Position numbers and translations under genes: made by a program. Of a DNA stretch of 64,000 nucleotides, positions 34,669 through 45,600 are shown in pieces; positions within the stretch are counted from its first letter, which is position 1; each line of letters starts with the position of its first letter. The notes under the pieces are model-generated. The model saw only the letters and a program-made list of their open reading frames with translations, was not told where the DNA came from and did no database searches. Where the stretch lies: the NCBI GenBank assembly GCA_943846675.1, contig OX044357.1, positions 372,001-436,000 of the forward strand. The letters are read 5' to 3'. The stretch comes from UBA987 sp002292105. GTDB lineage: Bacteria; Bacteroidota; Bacteroidia; NS11-12g; UBA9320.

Positions 34669-35532
34669 CTATACTAGATTCATTTTAGCTCCAAAGGCAT
34701 TAATCCCTTTGATGAAATGGTTATACAATTTCATTGATTTATGGCCGTCGTGTTGATGGATAAAGAAATAGAGACGGCGCAACCCTTCGTTTTCCCATTT
34801 GGCTATCCGCGTAATCCAATCATCTAATCGTTGATAGTCTGTTGGGTCATTTATCCCTGTGAATCGTATAAACGCAGTATCATTTGTTAAACGCATGTGC
34901 ATCAAATCCCTGCGACCAGCTGTGTCAGTAATGATGTTAGTTATGTTGTTGGTTTCTAATAATGAGTACAATTCTTTTGAAATTGACGGGTCATTATACC
35001 AATCTGTATGACGCAGTTCCAGTGCTAAGGAGACATCTTTCGGCCAGGCGTGTATAAATGATGCCAGGTCATCAAATTTGGTTGGGTTGAAACTTTGGTG
35101 CATCTGGATAAAACACGGGCCTAGTTTTGAACCAAAATGGTTGATGGAAGTAAGAAATTTGGTTGTTTGTTCTTCGCAGTTTTTCAATCGACGATATTGC
35201 GTGATCACTTGGGGTAGTTTTGGACAAAAAGTGAAGTCTTCAGCCGATCGATTATACCATTTTTGAACATTTTCGGGAGGGAATATGCGGTAGTAAAACG
35301 CATTCATTTCAATGCAGTTTATATGATTGCTATAATATTCCAATTGTTTGGTGCCCACACCTTTTGGGTACAATCCCTGCAAGTATTTGGGGTCCCACTT
35401 TGCAAAACCAACTTGGTACGATAAGGGAGAAGTCCTTTGAGCGAACTTGGAAAGTAGCTCAGTCGTTTCAGAATGGTCATGAGGTAGAGAGAAATCTACA
35501 GTACTTATGTCTGATACAGCGCCAAATTTCAT
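34669..35532 (-). CDS. DUF72 (YecE-like) protein
   Basis: The 287-residue TIM-barrel-type protein has the characteristic segments YYSNHINCIEMNAFYYRIFP, WYNRSAEDFTFCPKLP and LALELRHTDWY, and a later YFFIHQHDGHKS. This is the DUF72 family, whose biochemical role is unknown although genomic links to DNA repair have been noted. It converges with the xth gene (3 bases between the stops), which may share regulation or be coincidence. Confidence 0.9.
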   Translation of the reverse strand: MKFGAVSDISTVDFSLPHDHSETTELLSKFAQRTSPLSYQVGFAKWDPKYLQGLYPKGVGTKQLEYYSNHINCIEMNAFYYRIFPPENVQKWYNRSAEDFTFCPKLPQVITQYRRLKNCEEQTTKFLTSINHFGSKLGPCFIQMHQSFNPTKFDDLASFIHAWPKDVSLALELRHTDWYNDPSISKELYSLLETNNITNIITDTAGRRDLMHMRLTNDTAFIRFTGINDPTDYQRLDDWITRIAKWENEGLRRLYFFIHQHDGHKSMKLYNHFIKGINAFGAKMNLV

Positions 35533-35558
35533 GTGTCAAATAAACAGAATTACATAAA

Positions 35559-35587
35559 AAAAGGGGTCGTTAAGAACGACCCCTTTT
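35559..35587 (-). terminator. Terminator of the giant T9SS gene
   Basis: A perfect 13-bp stem (AAAAGGGGTCGTT with its complement) with a 3-base loop, 20 bases after the stop at 35607, is followed on the minus strand by a run of T. Confidence 0.92.
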
Positions 35588-35606
35588 GTATTTGTTGAAG
35601 GATGGA

Positions 35607-38600
35607 TTATTTCACCATCACTTTTTGATTAAATACTTGGTTGTGCGCAGTCATGCGAACAAAGTACATTCCAGCAGCCTTACCAGTCATGTCAACTGTG
35701 TAAGTACCTTTTTGAAGTTGACCTTCAATAATGTTCGCTACTTGGTTACCCATCATGTCGTAAACTGCAACAGTTACGTCTTCTTGTGATGGTAAGTCAA
35801 ACGATACGTTAAAGATACCATTTGATGGATTTGGATATACCTTCATTAAGTCAGCTCCGGCGATGCTTCCTACACTGTTGATTACTTCATAAGTGCTTCT
35901 AACATCAACATACAGTCTGTATGTGCTTGATACGTTACCTGAATTATCAGTAGTGATAAATTCAGCAGCGTAGAAACCTTCTTCGTAGAAGTTTACATCG
36001 TTAAATGTAACTTCAAGATTTGCTAGTAACTCAACTGGAGCATCATAGTTGTCAGTAAGCTTCAAGTAATCGCTTAATTTAACGTTAGAGAATAATCCAA
36101 GTTTTACAACCGGTCCAACTTTAGAACTGATTACTGGCTTCTCTGCGTCTAATACGCGTACCCATCTGTTTCTTACTGTAACATTACCAGAAGCATCAGT
36201 AGCTGTATAAGTGTCTGTGTATAATCCTAATTTAAATGGATTCACGTCACTAGTACGTGTCAATGATACTTGCGTATTGTCATATAAGTTATCCGTTACA
36301 CTCGCAGATACTGGTGTGTAAGGATCGTTTACATTGTGATACACAGTATCCAATGTGTTTAATGTAATAACTGGAGCAATGTAATCTTCAACTACGTAGT
36401 CAATTACCAATACTGTTTGGTTCATAGACTCGTCAGTTACAGTATACGTTACAACTGTTGTTCCTTTTACTCTTGTGTCAACATCTGCATCACCTTGAGC
36501 AGTTGATGGAGTAATTACATAAGTGAATCGAGGACCGAACGTTCCGTTACTGTAGTTATCAGCAGGAATAGTTCTGTCAACAAACACAGACTGTAATTGA
36601 ACCTCAACTACGTTTCTAGCGTTGATGTTTTTGATGTCATCATTCGTGATTGTAGGGAATACTTGGTCACGAACAATTACTGTACGCATTGCAGAAGCGA
36701 TGTTTGCTTGTGCATCCTGAACAGTATAAGTAAGTGTGTATGTTCCAATTTTGAATGTGTTAACCGTACCTGTTACTTGAACAGCTGTAGTTAAGTCACC
36801 ATCCGTTTTGTCAATTGCTTTAAATCCAGGCTCATTGTAAGTACCAGTTATTACATCAACGTAAACAGTGTCGGCACCCGTTAATGTCAATTCTGGAGCA
36901 GATTGGTCAACAACTACGTAAACAACACGTGTAACACATGGAGCAGCATTACCTGATGCATCCGATACACAATAGGTTACATAGTAGATACCAGCAGCTT
37001 GATCATCAACATCACTCGTAGATGTTAAACGAGAAGAGATGTTACCTTCAGTCGGGTCAAATGCAGTTGCACCAGCATCCGCATAAGTAGATCCTACCTC
37101 AACATAAACAGTATCGTTTCCGTTTAATGTGATGATTGGTGTCGTGTTATCATTCGCTAAGATTAGAGCGTAATCTTCGAACTCACCAATTCTGTTAGCT
37201 CCTGCAACACCACCTGAAGCACCACATGGTACGTTAGGGTCATTGTTGTAGCTAATACCAACTCTCATTCGAGTTGTTCCTTCAAACGATTTTGCTAAAT
37301 CAGGTACAGTAAAGCTTCCCATTACTGTTTTGTTACTTGTCGTACCTTCATTTAATACCATTTCACCAGAATCGTCAAAGTCACCATCAATGTTCCAATC
37401 AATCCAAACCTTACGGTTTACTTTGTTGGCATTGGTTTGTCTTTCAACGGTTACGTTATACGTTCCACCAAAGGTTAATTCAGCAGCTTTGATGTCAGTA
37501 GTGAAGTCTGTGTAACCCACTTCTTCAGTTGACTCATTGTCAATCAAAGTAGCTCGTGGAGTAGCATTGTCTTCCAATAATACAGAGCTAATAGCAACGT
37601 CAGAACTAGTTGTTACACCAATAACTGGCTTACAGTAATCAATTACAATAATGAACTGATCTTTAATTACCTGAGCATATGAAGTAGCTGAATCTGTTGG
37701 AGATAAGTTATTCCATCCTTTCAATGCAACTGTATACTTACCTGGAGCAGAGAATGAGACTTGTGGGCTAGCAGAGAATTCATCCGTTCCACCTGTGAAT
37801 TTTACAGAAGAACTTGGGAAGAATGTCCACTTAAATGAGTTTGCTTTGTCAGCTTTGCTTGTGAAAACAACATCATCACCTGCTTTAGGTCTTCTGTTGT
37901 CCGCATCAAAGTCTAATTCTGTTTTTGAAGTAATAGGCGCTACAACAATGTTTCTGCATGCCTTATTCTTACCAGCACATGTTTCAACAGTTAAACATAC
38001 ATTATATGTCTTGTTGCTGAAAGAGATGTAGTCAAGGTCTTTTGAATTGGATTCTGTAACACCATCAACGTCCCACGTATAGAATACTTCTCCAACTGCA
38101 TTTGCAGATGTGTTTATGAATTTGTTAAATACTGCGTTGTAAATCGTATCAGGACCAGCGAAGCTTGCAACTGGAGGAGCTTGAGTTCCTATAGTTGAAG
38201 TCCAGAATCCTAAGAAACCTTCATCAGTAGATGCGCCTGAATTCCATAAGAAATACATTGCACCTGATTTTGCTACGATAGGAGCGCTTGGTGCATTCTT
38301 ATCATCAAAGCCATTGTTTGGATGTAATGCTACACCTGTTGCATCCTGACCATCGTAAATTTTCAAGTTTACACCAGATTTAACCTTCCACTTATCAAAA
38401 GAGAATGAAATAGAAGTTGCACCACATGGCGCAATTAATGCATCTAGTCCACTTTCGTTTGGTGAATAGTTACCAGAACCATCCATTTTGCTAATCATTG
38501 AACCAGCGGCACATGTAATTACGTTACCAGATATTGAAGTTAAAGTACCAGGACCCATTTCAACGTCACAGCCTTTTAACACTTCTATATAGTCCTTTTT

Positions 38601-39812
38601 AATCACAGTTGTAGAAGCCCCTATGTCATTCGAAGACGTAAGTCCAACACACCATTTTCCTACGTCAGGGAATCCTGGGATTCCTTTAGCAGTAAATATT
38701 GATGGGTTTTGATCTGCATCCGTTCCACCTTGAGCAATGTCAATATGCGTTTTTGCAGAATCTGGTCCCTGTACATACATAAACCACTCCCAATAGATTG
38801 CTCCGTTGGTAGATAAGTCTGTAAGTTGGAAACTATTGTATAACTCAATAGCATTAGAGCTAGATACGAAATCTGCTACTGGAGGTGCTGTAGGAGAAAC
38901 AATTTCAACACACTTTAAAATTGAATCTCTACCGATACAATTTTCAGAGTATAAACGCACACAGTATTTACCTGTAGAGTTGAACTTCTCCGTTGCGTCG
39001 ATTGTTGTGTACTCAATTGAACCATCATCTCCGATATCCCAACCATGATACGTATAACCTTCTTGGTTCGTATTTACCATGTTTACTTTTGTCTTAACAA
39101 AAGCAGTATCAACCATAAAGAAACCTGCTGCTACCGTTGTTGCGTTTGATAACGTAACAATAAAGTCTTCAGTTTCTCCATAATAAGAACTTCCTGTACC
39201 ATTCGTACATGACTGGCCAGAAGTCCAACCGTTTCTGTTGTATGGAGCCGTAGATCTTAGACGAATTCTTGAAGTACCAGATCCGCTTGCACCACAAGGA
39301 ATTTGAAACTTAAATTCTTTTGCCGCAGGTGGAGTTCCACTAAGCGTTCTGTTTACAACTGCAGGAACTGTCTTATTTCCTAAAAATTCTCCGGCATCAT
39401 TAAAGTCGCCATCACGGTTAAGGTCAATCCAAACTCCAACAGGGAAATCCGTGTAAAAGTTGTAGTTCTGACCGCTTATCCAAATACTGAACTCGCTTCC
39501 ATAAGATAATTTAAATCCTGGAGCTGCGTTCATTGTATTATAATAAGAAGCGTTACGTGTTGTTGATGCAATATCATTACAACCGTCTGGGCTCTTGCTA
39601 TATAACACATTGCCGTTTTCCGTAAAAGTAACCTCTTCAATTGCAGAGTATCTATACGCAGTTGAGTTGTAACCACAACCAAAATAGTGGTACGCATTAC
39701 AATACGTTTGTGCAAATGCACTGCTTCCCATTAAAACTGTTGCCAACAGCATAAACAACTTACCGGAAGCGCGATAAGCTGAATCTTTAAATTTAGTAAA
39801 GGTGATTTTCAT
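35607..39812 (-). CDS. Giant multidomain T9SS surface protein, copy 1
   Basis: The 1401-residue protein has a signal peptide (about 1-35, ending SSAFAQ), a GEVED domain (about 140-225, GVWIDLNRDGDFNDAGEF) and PKD-like repeats (about 235-410 and 535-720). A CUB-like segment lies near 415-530 and a second GEVED domain near 780-875. Three DUF5011-type Ig-like repeats follow (starting about 889, 970 and 1146, TVYVEVGSTYADAGATAFDP). The T9SS type A sorting domain is at about 1320-1401 (VYPNPSNGIFNVSF to QKVMVK). It is exported by type IX secretion and anchored at the surface, probably as an adhesin or matrix protein. Bases 36394-38994 match 61400-64000 in inverted orientation. Confidence 0.9.
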   Translation of the reverse strand: MKITFTKFKDSAYRASGKLFMLLATVLMGSSAFAQTYCNAYHYFGCGYNSTAYRYSAIEEVTFTENGNVLYSKSPDGCNDIASTTRNASYYNTMNAAPGFKLSYGSEFSIWISGQNYNFYTDFPVGVWIDLNRDGDFNDAGEFLGNKTVPAVVNRTLSGTPPAAKEFKFQIPCGASGSGTSRIRLRSTAPYNRNGWTSGQSCTNGTGSSYYGETEDFIVTLSNATTVAAGFFMVDTAFVKTKVNMVNTNQEGYTYHGWDIGDDGSIEYTTIDATEKFNSTGKYCVRLYSENCIGRDSILKCVEIVSPTAPPVADFVSSSNAIELYNSFQLTDLSTNGAIYWEWFMYVQGPDSAKTHIDIAQGGTDADQNPSIFTAKGIPGFPDVGKWCVGLTSSNDIGASTTVIKKDYIEVLKGCDVEMGPGTLTSISGNVITCAAGSMISKMDGSGNYSPNESGLDALIAPCGATSISFSFDKWKVKSGVNLKIYDGQDATGVALHPNNGFDDKNAPSAPIVAKSGAMYFLWNSGASTDEGFLGFWTSTIGTQAPPVASFAGPDTIYNAVFNKFINTSANAVGEVFYTWDVDGVTESNSKDLDYISFSNKTYNVCLTVETCAGKNKACRNIVVAPITSKTELDFDADNRRPKAGDDVVFTSKADKANSFKWTFFPSSSVKFTGGTDEFSASPQVSFSAPGKYTVALKGWNNLSPTDSATSYAQVIKDQFIIVIDYCKPVIGVTTSSDVAISSVLLEDNATPRATLIDNESTEEVGYTDFTTDIKAAELTFGGTYNVTVERQTNANKVNRKVWIDWNIDGDFDDSGEMVLNEGTTSNKTVMGSFTVPDLAKSFEGTTRMRVGISYNNDPNVPCGASGGVAGANRIGEFEDYALILANDNTTPIITLNGNDTVYVEVGSTYADAGATAFDPTEGNISSRLTSTSDVDDQAAGIYYVTYCVSDASGNAAPCVTRVVYVVVDQSAPELTLTGADTVYVDVITGTYNEPGFKAIDKTDGDLTTAVQVTGTVNTFKIGTYTLTYTVQDAQANIASAMRTVIVRDQVFPTITNDDIKNINARNVVEVQLQSVFVDRTIPADNYSNGTFGPRFTYVITPSTAQGDADVDTRVKGTTVVTYTVTDESMNQTVLVIDYVVEDYIAPVITLNTLDTVYHNVNDPYTPVSASVTDNLYDNTQVSLTRTSDVNPFKLGLYTDTYTATDASGNVTVRNRWVRVLDAEKPVISSKVGPVVKLGLFSNVKLSDYLKLTDNYDAPVELLANLEVTFNDVNFYEEGFYAAEFITTDNSGNVSSTYRLYVDVRSTYEVINSVGSIAGADLMKVYPNPSNGIFNVSFDLPSQEDVTVAVYDMMGNQVANIIEGQLQKGTYTVDMTGKAAGMYFVRMTAHNQVFNQKVMVK
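36394..38994 (-). repeat. Long inverted repeat, arm 1
   Basis: These bases are the reverse complement of 61400-64000. The positions of the two arms add up to 100394 everywhere I checked, so there are no indels, and the stretches compared base by base (near 38760-38890 and 36394-36490) were identical. The second arm ends only because the window ends, so the true repeat is probably longer. Confidence 0.93.
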
Positions 39813-40155
39813 AAAATTATTACTTTTTGTTCTACTTGTTTTTTTACAAGGGCCTCAAAAATAGGGATTCTTATATTTTTAGACACATGCGTTTATCGAA
39901 GGTTACAAGAAAAGTTTGCTGTTTATATATATACAAAACACAAGTGCCTAATTTACAGTGTTTTAATTATTTTTCATGACATATATTTTACATTAAGACT
40001 ATGGGTCCAGGAATGGCCTGGTTAATCTCAAAAAAAAGGTTCCTAGATAATTCATCGAGGAACTCTTAGCAACTAACATGGGGAGCCTGACATTTTACAG
40101 GCGTCTCACGCAGTCTTTACTTTTAACAATTACATCATTACAAAATCTGATATTT
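39813..40155. other. Intergenic spacer between two T9SS genes
   Basis: The spacer holds the upstream region of the giant gene (with its -7 element at 39856-39863) and the downstream region of the 40156 gene. Short hairpins such as GTTCCT/AGGAAC (about 40040-40072) and GCCTG/CAGGC (about 40085-40104) may act as weak terminators. No gene was seen. Confidence 0.6.
39856..39863 (-). promoter_or_regulatory. -7 element of the giant T9SS gene, copy 1
   Basis: TATTTTTG on the minus strand fits TAnnTTTG, 44 bases before the ATG. There is no clear -33 element. The upstream region differs completely from that of copy 2. Confidence 0.4.
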
Positions 40156-42012
40156 TTAAAGCTTATAAACCTTATATCGCTGAATCACAGTTCGGCTTAT
40201 TACTTCTAAGATGTAGTATCCAGATCTAATCAAGGAGTTTAATTCAACAGAAACCTGTTGCATTTCAGGTTTTATTTCAGATGTCCATATCTCCTGACCC
40301 TTCATATCTATTAGTCTTGCGGTATACACTGTTTCTAGGTTTAAACAAGAAAAAGTGAAGTTGCTCTCAAATGGATTTGGTGTAACCACCAATTGCCCAC
40401 TTTTCGTTTGCAATTTTACATTTGTCAAATACTCCTTATACTTTCCATCAAAATCTACCTGCTTCAGTTTGTAATAAAGACTTCCTCCAGTATTAGTTGG
40501 TCTTATATCACTAAAGCGATAGTTGGTAATTTCATTGGTTGTACCCCTTCCATTGATAACCCCTAAAACATTAAACGAATTGCCATCTATACTGCGACTT
40601 AACTCAAAATACTTGTTGTTAAGCTCTGAAGCCGTTGTCCAATTTATCACAACCTCACTATCCAATTGCAGAGCTTTAAATTCTATAAGACTAACTGGCA
40701 ATACAAGGCAGCCTGCACATCCCTCCGCGTCATCTGAGGCTGCAGCATAACTGCCAATTTCCAAGACGGACTGAGATACATGTATTCCGGTATCTGTGCT
40801 AGAGCAAGGAATTTTAACATTATATACCAGTGTAAATGTATCACCCGCATCTAAAACGTAGGTTTTGTAAGGAAATTCCCCTGTTGGTTTTCCTTTAAAA
40901 TAAATCTTTCCAGTATCACCATTACTGGGAATTATAGCTGAGTTGTTCTCATTTATTTCGCTTATCGTATCAACTCCTATAAATTCATACCCATATGGGA
41001 GACTATCTACTAACTGATCGAAAGACGCCTTTACGTTACTTGTGTTAATAATATCAACGGTAAATTTTATAGTGTCACAGGCTGATGCAACGGAATTATG
41101 TAGCGTTCTAACAATAGTAAATGGATTTAGACTGCTAGGAGGATTGATGGTATCGCTACCGACTCCTGTACCATAATTTGAAGTGTACTTATCTCCATTT
41201 CCACTTTGATTATAAGCGTATGGTGCAATCACTGTGGTGCCAGTTGCAATTTTATTCACATAATAATAAATCACAATTATCAAGTGACTTGTTCCAGTAT
41301 ACTTTCCGGTATCGTTAATGAAATACAATTGATTTTTTACACCCACCGGTACTATTAATGGCATAGCACTGTAGGATACTTCCGAGCCTACCAGAAGAAG
41401 GTCATCCGCTCTAAACAATGAATCACCATTTGGGTTAAAAGAAACATTATCACCGCTTTTAGATATGTTCCCGAAATCGTATGTTACGGTATCAGTCATA
41501 ATTGAACCTAAAACATCAGCAGTACCAACTGAACGGGATATAAGGTTGCCACCAGCGGCTGCACTTTGCATACTCTTAGTTGTCACTACAGTTGAGGCTG
41601 AAACTGTATTAGTGTCATCATCAGAAATTGAAAAATTAAAAGTACTAGCAATATTATAGTCACAAGGAAATGTAAAATAAAAATAGGCAACACCCGTATC
41701 TCCTGGGTTTAAATCGCCAATAATTACGGTAGAGTCTATTGGACCCAAAAGTTTTAACCGAGTAGTATCACTATAAGATGAGATATAAACTTCAACATTG
41801 GAAAGCGTATCATTAGAAGTTGTATTAATTAATCTAATTCCGACATGAGCAGCGCTTGGTCCTTCTTCGCAGGGTTTGTTACTATCTAGGGTAAAAAGAG
41901 GTGCTGTGGCTAGCTCGACTTTGACTTGCAAAGAATCGAGAGCATAGGATAAATTTGAAAAAAGGCTTAAGGATAAAACCACGAGGTTAACGAAAAGTGC
42001 CTTTTTGTTCAT
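40156..42012 (-). CDS. T9SS type A sorted secreted protein
   Basis: The product has about 618 residues, starting MNKKALFVNLVVLSLSLFSN, a signal peptide ending at about LSYA. The body is a series of Ig-like/DUF11-type beta domains. The C-terminus has the T9SS type A sorting domain (LVVTPNPFESNFTFSC to QRYKVYKL). The PVSLIEFKALQLDSEVVINW motif about 180 residues before the end is the usual linker module preceding such sorting domains. A longer reading from 42060 is less likely because a -7 element (42042-42049) lies inside it. Confidence 0.85.
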   Translation of the reverse strand: MNKKALFVNLVVLSLSLFSNLSYALDSLQVKVELATAPLFTLDSNKPCEEGPSAAHVGIRLINTTSNDTLSNVEVYISSYSDTTRLKLLGPIDSTVIIGDLNPGDTGVAYFYFTFPCDYNIASTFNFSISDDDTNTVSASTVVTTKSMQSAAAGGNLISRSVGTADVLGSIMTDTVTYDFGNISKSGDNVSFNPNGDSLFRADDLLLVGSEVSYSAMPLIVPVGVKNQLYFINDTGKYTGTSHLIIVIYYYVNKIATGTTVIAPYAYNQSGNGDKYTSNYGTGVGSDTINPPSSLNPFTIVRTLHNSVASACDTIKFTVDIINTSNVKASFDQLVDSLPYGYEFIGVDTISEINENNSAIIPSNGDTGKIYFKGKPTGEFPYKTYVLDAGDTFTLVYNVKIPCSSTDTGIHVSQSVLEIGSYAAASDDAEGCAGCLVLPVSLIEFKALQLDSEVVINWTTASELNNKYFELSRSIDGNSFNVLGVINGRGTTNEITNYRFSDIRPTNTGGSLYYKLKQVDFDGKYKEYLTNVKLQTKSGQLVVTPNPFESNFTFSCLNLETVYTARLIDMKGQEIWTSEIKPEMQQVSVELNSLIRSGYYILEVISRTVIQRYKVYKL

Positions 42013-42041
42013 TTTGAGCAGCATGTTGACTTGAAACAATT

Positions 42042-42049
42042 CAAAAATA
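42042..42049 (-). promoter_or_regulatory. -7 element of the T9SS gene at 40156-42012
   Basis: TATTTTTG on the minus strand fits TAnnTTTG, 29 bases upstream of the chosen ATG. It helps to decide the start. Confidence 0.4.
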
Positions 42050-42243
42050 CTTAATTTCAAGGTTTAAATAAAAAAAATCGTTAAACTGCGAGTATTAGAC
42101 TGTAAATCGTTGTAATTATGGGTTAAGTGGTTTTAGATACAACGTTTACAAAATGTAATCGCAAGATTTAAATAGCATCTTGCTTAAAAGACCATTCCAC
42201 ATAAAATTGCTACCACAATATACCAAGGTGATTTAATCTTGGT

Positions 42244-42567
42244 TTAATAGAGTAAGACTTCCACGTTTGCAATAATCAGGATTTCGAAATAGTTTATTGC
42301 ATCTGCAGAAAGTAGAGTGGTATAATGAAACTTACCTTCTTCAATCCAATTTAAACCAACAGGTAAGAACATCAAATAGGCAGCCGCTATAACTAGCCCA
42401 CAAGTTGCTGCAATAACACCAGGCAATGCTTTAACCACCACAGGGTGATGCTTGATTTGTCTCCAAACTGGAAAAACAAAAAATATAAGTAATGCTCCTG
42501 GTAAAAAGATATCACGTGCACTGCTAAAGCTACCAAACATCTGCTCAGCTACTGAAAATCCATGCAT
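42244..42567 (-). pseudogene. Remnant of a chromate-transporter-like (ChrA) membrane protein
   Basis: The 107-residue frame contains FLPGALLIFFVFPVWRQIK, then VVVKALPGVIAATCGLVIAA, which resemble the C-terminal half of ChrA-family transporters. Upstream the frame reads FTIASFTGAIA before it meets a stop, so the family similarity extends beyond the first Met without a start, and a full-length gene would need hundreds more residues. The neighbouring helicase gene occupies the place where the N-terminal half should be. It is most likely a truncated gene, although the family call rests on pattern only. Confidence 0.5.
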
Positions 42568-42652
42568 AGCAATAGCACCAGTAAAACTAGCAATAGTAAA
42601 TATACTTTAAACGGCACTTCTTTCATGAAGTATGGCTTACTTTTGAATTTCA

Positions 42653-45600
42653 ATGGAAAAAAATGACGTTTTAGACCTACTAAACCACGAACAAAAACTA
42701 GCAGTAAAACACATAGATGGTCCAATAATGGTAATCGCCGGACCTGGCACCGGAAAGACCCAAATATTAGCGAGTCGGGTGGCTGAAATATTGGTAAAAA
42801 CTGATGCTTCAGCACAAAATATTTTGTGTTTGACGTATACCGAAGCCGGGACCATTGCCATGCGCAAAAGACTGCTCAAAATGATTGGACATGATGCTCA
42901 TCGCGTTGCCATTCATACCTTCCATGGTTTTTGCAATCGCGTGATTCAAGACAACCCGGAATACTTTAATTACAAAGAACTTGACCCAATAAGTGAACTC
43001 GAAAAAATCGAATTACTAACTGATTTAGCCTTAAACCTAGATGACGACCATTCTTTAAAAAAGATGAAAGGGAACGTGGGTTTCTTGGTAAAATCCCTTT
43101 CCAATTTGTTTGATTGGATGAAAAAGGAAAACGCATCCATCGACGACATTGTTAAGGCTGTTGCAAAACAGAAACTAGCCATTCTTGAGGATGAAGATTT
43201 TCGGTATAAAAAGGCATTTAGAAACTTTAAGAAGGGTGACCTAAAGGCAGATTTGGTAAAAAAAACCGAGAAAAAACTAAATGACTTAGAAGCCGCATCG
43301 AAGTTATTTGAAGTCTACACTGACAAAATGCTTTCAACCAATCGGTATGACTATGCGGACATGATTTTATGGGTAATTGATTTGTTCAAAAATGAATCAA
43401 ATGTCTTGGTAAATTATCAAGAGCAATTCCAATATATTCTGGTTGACGAGTACCAAGATACCTCAGGTGCTCAAAACTCTATCTTAATGCATTTATTAAG
43501 TTACTGGGACAAACCAAACGTGTTTGTTGTTGGTGACGACGATCAAAGCATATACAGATTTCAGGGCGCAGAAGTTAAGAATGTCCTTGACTTTGCAAAT
43601 GAGTATAAAACGCACTTACGATCAGTGCTATTGAAGCAAAACTACCGCTCCACACAATTCATTCTAGAAGCGGCTAAAAGTGTTATTGACAACAATACGG
43701 GCAGATTGGTTCAACTAATGGAAGGGCTTGGCAAAACACTTGTTTCTGCCAACGGACAAAAAGGACACAAACCTAGAGTTGTTGCCACAAACAATCCGTA
43801 TTCTGAAGCTATGTGGATTGTCGAAGACATTAAACACAAGCTAAAACAGGGTCATGTTGCAACTGATTTTGCCATAATCTATGCCAATCATGCCCACGGT
43901 GAACTCGTAGCCAAGTTGCTGCATCAAGAAGACATTCCTGTCTACCTTAAAAAGGGTCAAAACGCTTTCGAATCTGACCTTCTAAAAAGGCTTGTTCAAA
44001 TTTTAGTCTATATCAATAAAGAAGTAAAATTTCCTTTTTCCGGTGACTTTGAACTTTTCGAAATTCTGCACTTTCCTTATTTCGGTATCCCAAGCCTTCA
44101 ACTTGCTCGACTCTCCTATGTTATTAACAGAAATAGAACGTTACATCCAAGCTGGAGGAGTTTTATTGCTGATATATCAAACATCAATGTAGACGAATAT
44201 CATATTGATTCTGAGATCAAATCTAAGATTATAGCAGCTAGCTCAACTATCGAAGATCTGGTTTCTTTTTCAGCCCAACATTCGCCGAATATGGTGGTTC
44301 GAAAAGTGATTGACAAACTACGCTTAAGCGAATCTTCGTTCGAGAACAAAACATTTCCGTTTGAACTAGAAAGCGCGATCACCTTCATCAACTTTATTGA
44401 ACTAGAATGTGCTAAGCATGCTGACGTCTCTTTGGCAGAAGTCCTGTCCAAACTTGAGTTGATGGAGAAGCACCATATTTCTTTAAGTAAAGAGAGTATC
44501 GTATATGATAAAACGGGTGTAAATTTATTAACCGCACATTCGAGTAAAGGTTTGGAGTTTAGGCACGTTTACATAATTCATTGTATTGAAAAAGCCTGGG
44601 AAAAACGAAGAAAACAAGGCTCACCATTTGGCGTAAATGGGCTCTTTGGTAGTGACGACCAAATGGCAAAAGAAGAGGAATTACGCCGGTTGTTCTACGT
44701 CGCAATCACTAGAGCAGAAGAGACCTTAACCATGACCTACTTTGCTGAAGATACCAGCGAGAAAGAACAGTCGAGAACCATGTTTTTAGACGAGGCGTTA
44801 GCCTCTAATTCTATTGAAGAAATTGAAGCCGAAGTCCCTGTCAAAACAAGTTTGCAAAAATTAACCGACCTGTTTATAAAACCTGTCGTTCATGAATTTG
44901 ACCTACTCGACCCGCCATTCCTAACAGCCTATTTAGACACCTATAAACTAAGTGTAAGTCATCTAAATAGTTACATCGAATGCCCAACACGGTTTTACTT
45001 TCAAAACATACTAAGGGTCCCGGCACAAAAAAATGTTTATATGAGCTTCGGTATTGCCATCCACAACGCCTTAGACCATATTGTAAAGGTATTTAATACC
45101 CGTCCTGAAGATTTTAACACCAAGACGCTTCAAGACCTGTACACTTTTTATTTAAGAAAGGAACAGTCTGTATTTACCGAAAAGGAATACACCGACTTCA
45201 CAACTTTAGGTAAATCTGTTTTGAGTCTTTACTTAACAAACAAAAGCGATAGTTGGAAGACGTTTGATAAAATTGAAACAGAAGTGTTTATCGACAGAAT
45301 TGAAGTAGACGGTATTCCCATCAAAGGCCAACTCGACAAACTTGAACACATGGGCAAAACCGTTAACGTGGTTGATTATAAGACTGGTGATGCTGAAAAA
45401 GGAGCTAAGAAACTAACGCCACCAAAGGTTGGCGCCAGCTCTGACGACACGATAACAAAACGATTTGGTGGCCCTTACTGGCGCCAAATTCTCTTTTATT
45501 CTTTACTCGTAAATAACGACAAGACCACCGATTTTTCAATGATTAGCGGCGAAATGGACTTCATTGAACCGGATGAATCTGGTACTTTTATATCGAAGAA

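Noticed and set aside
42549..42879. Two minus-strand frames over the start of the helicase gene
   Set aside because: They are antisense to the helicase N-terminus and its leader and show no family features.
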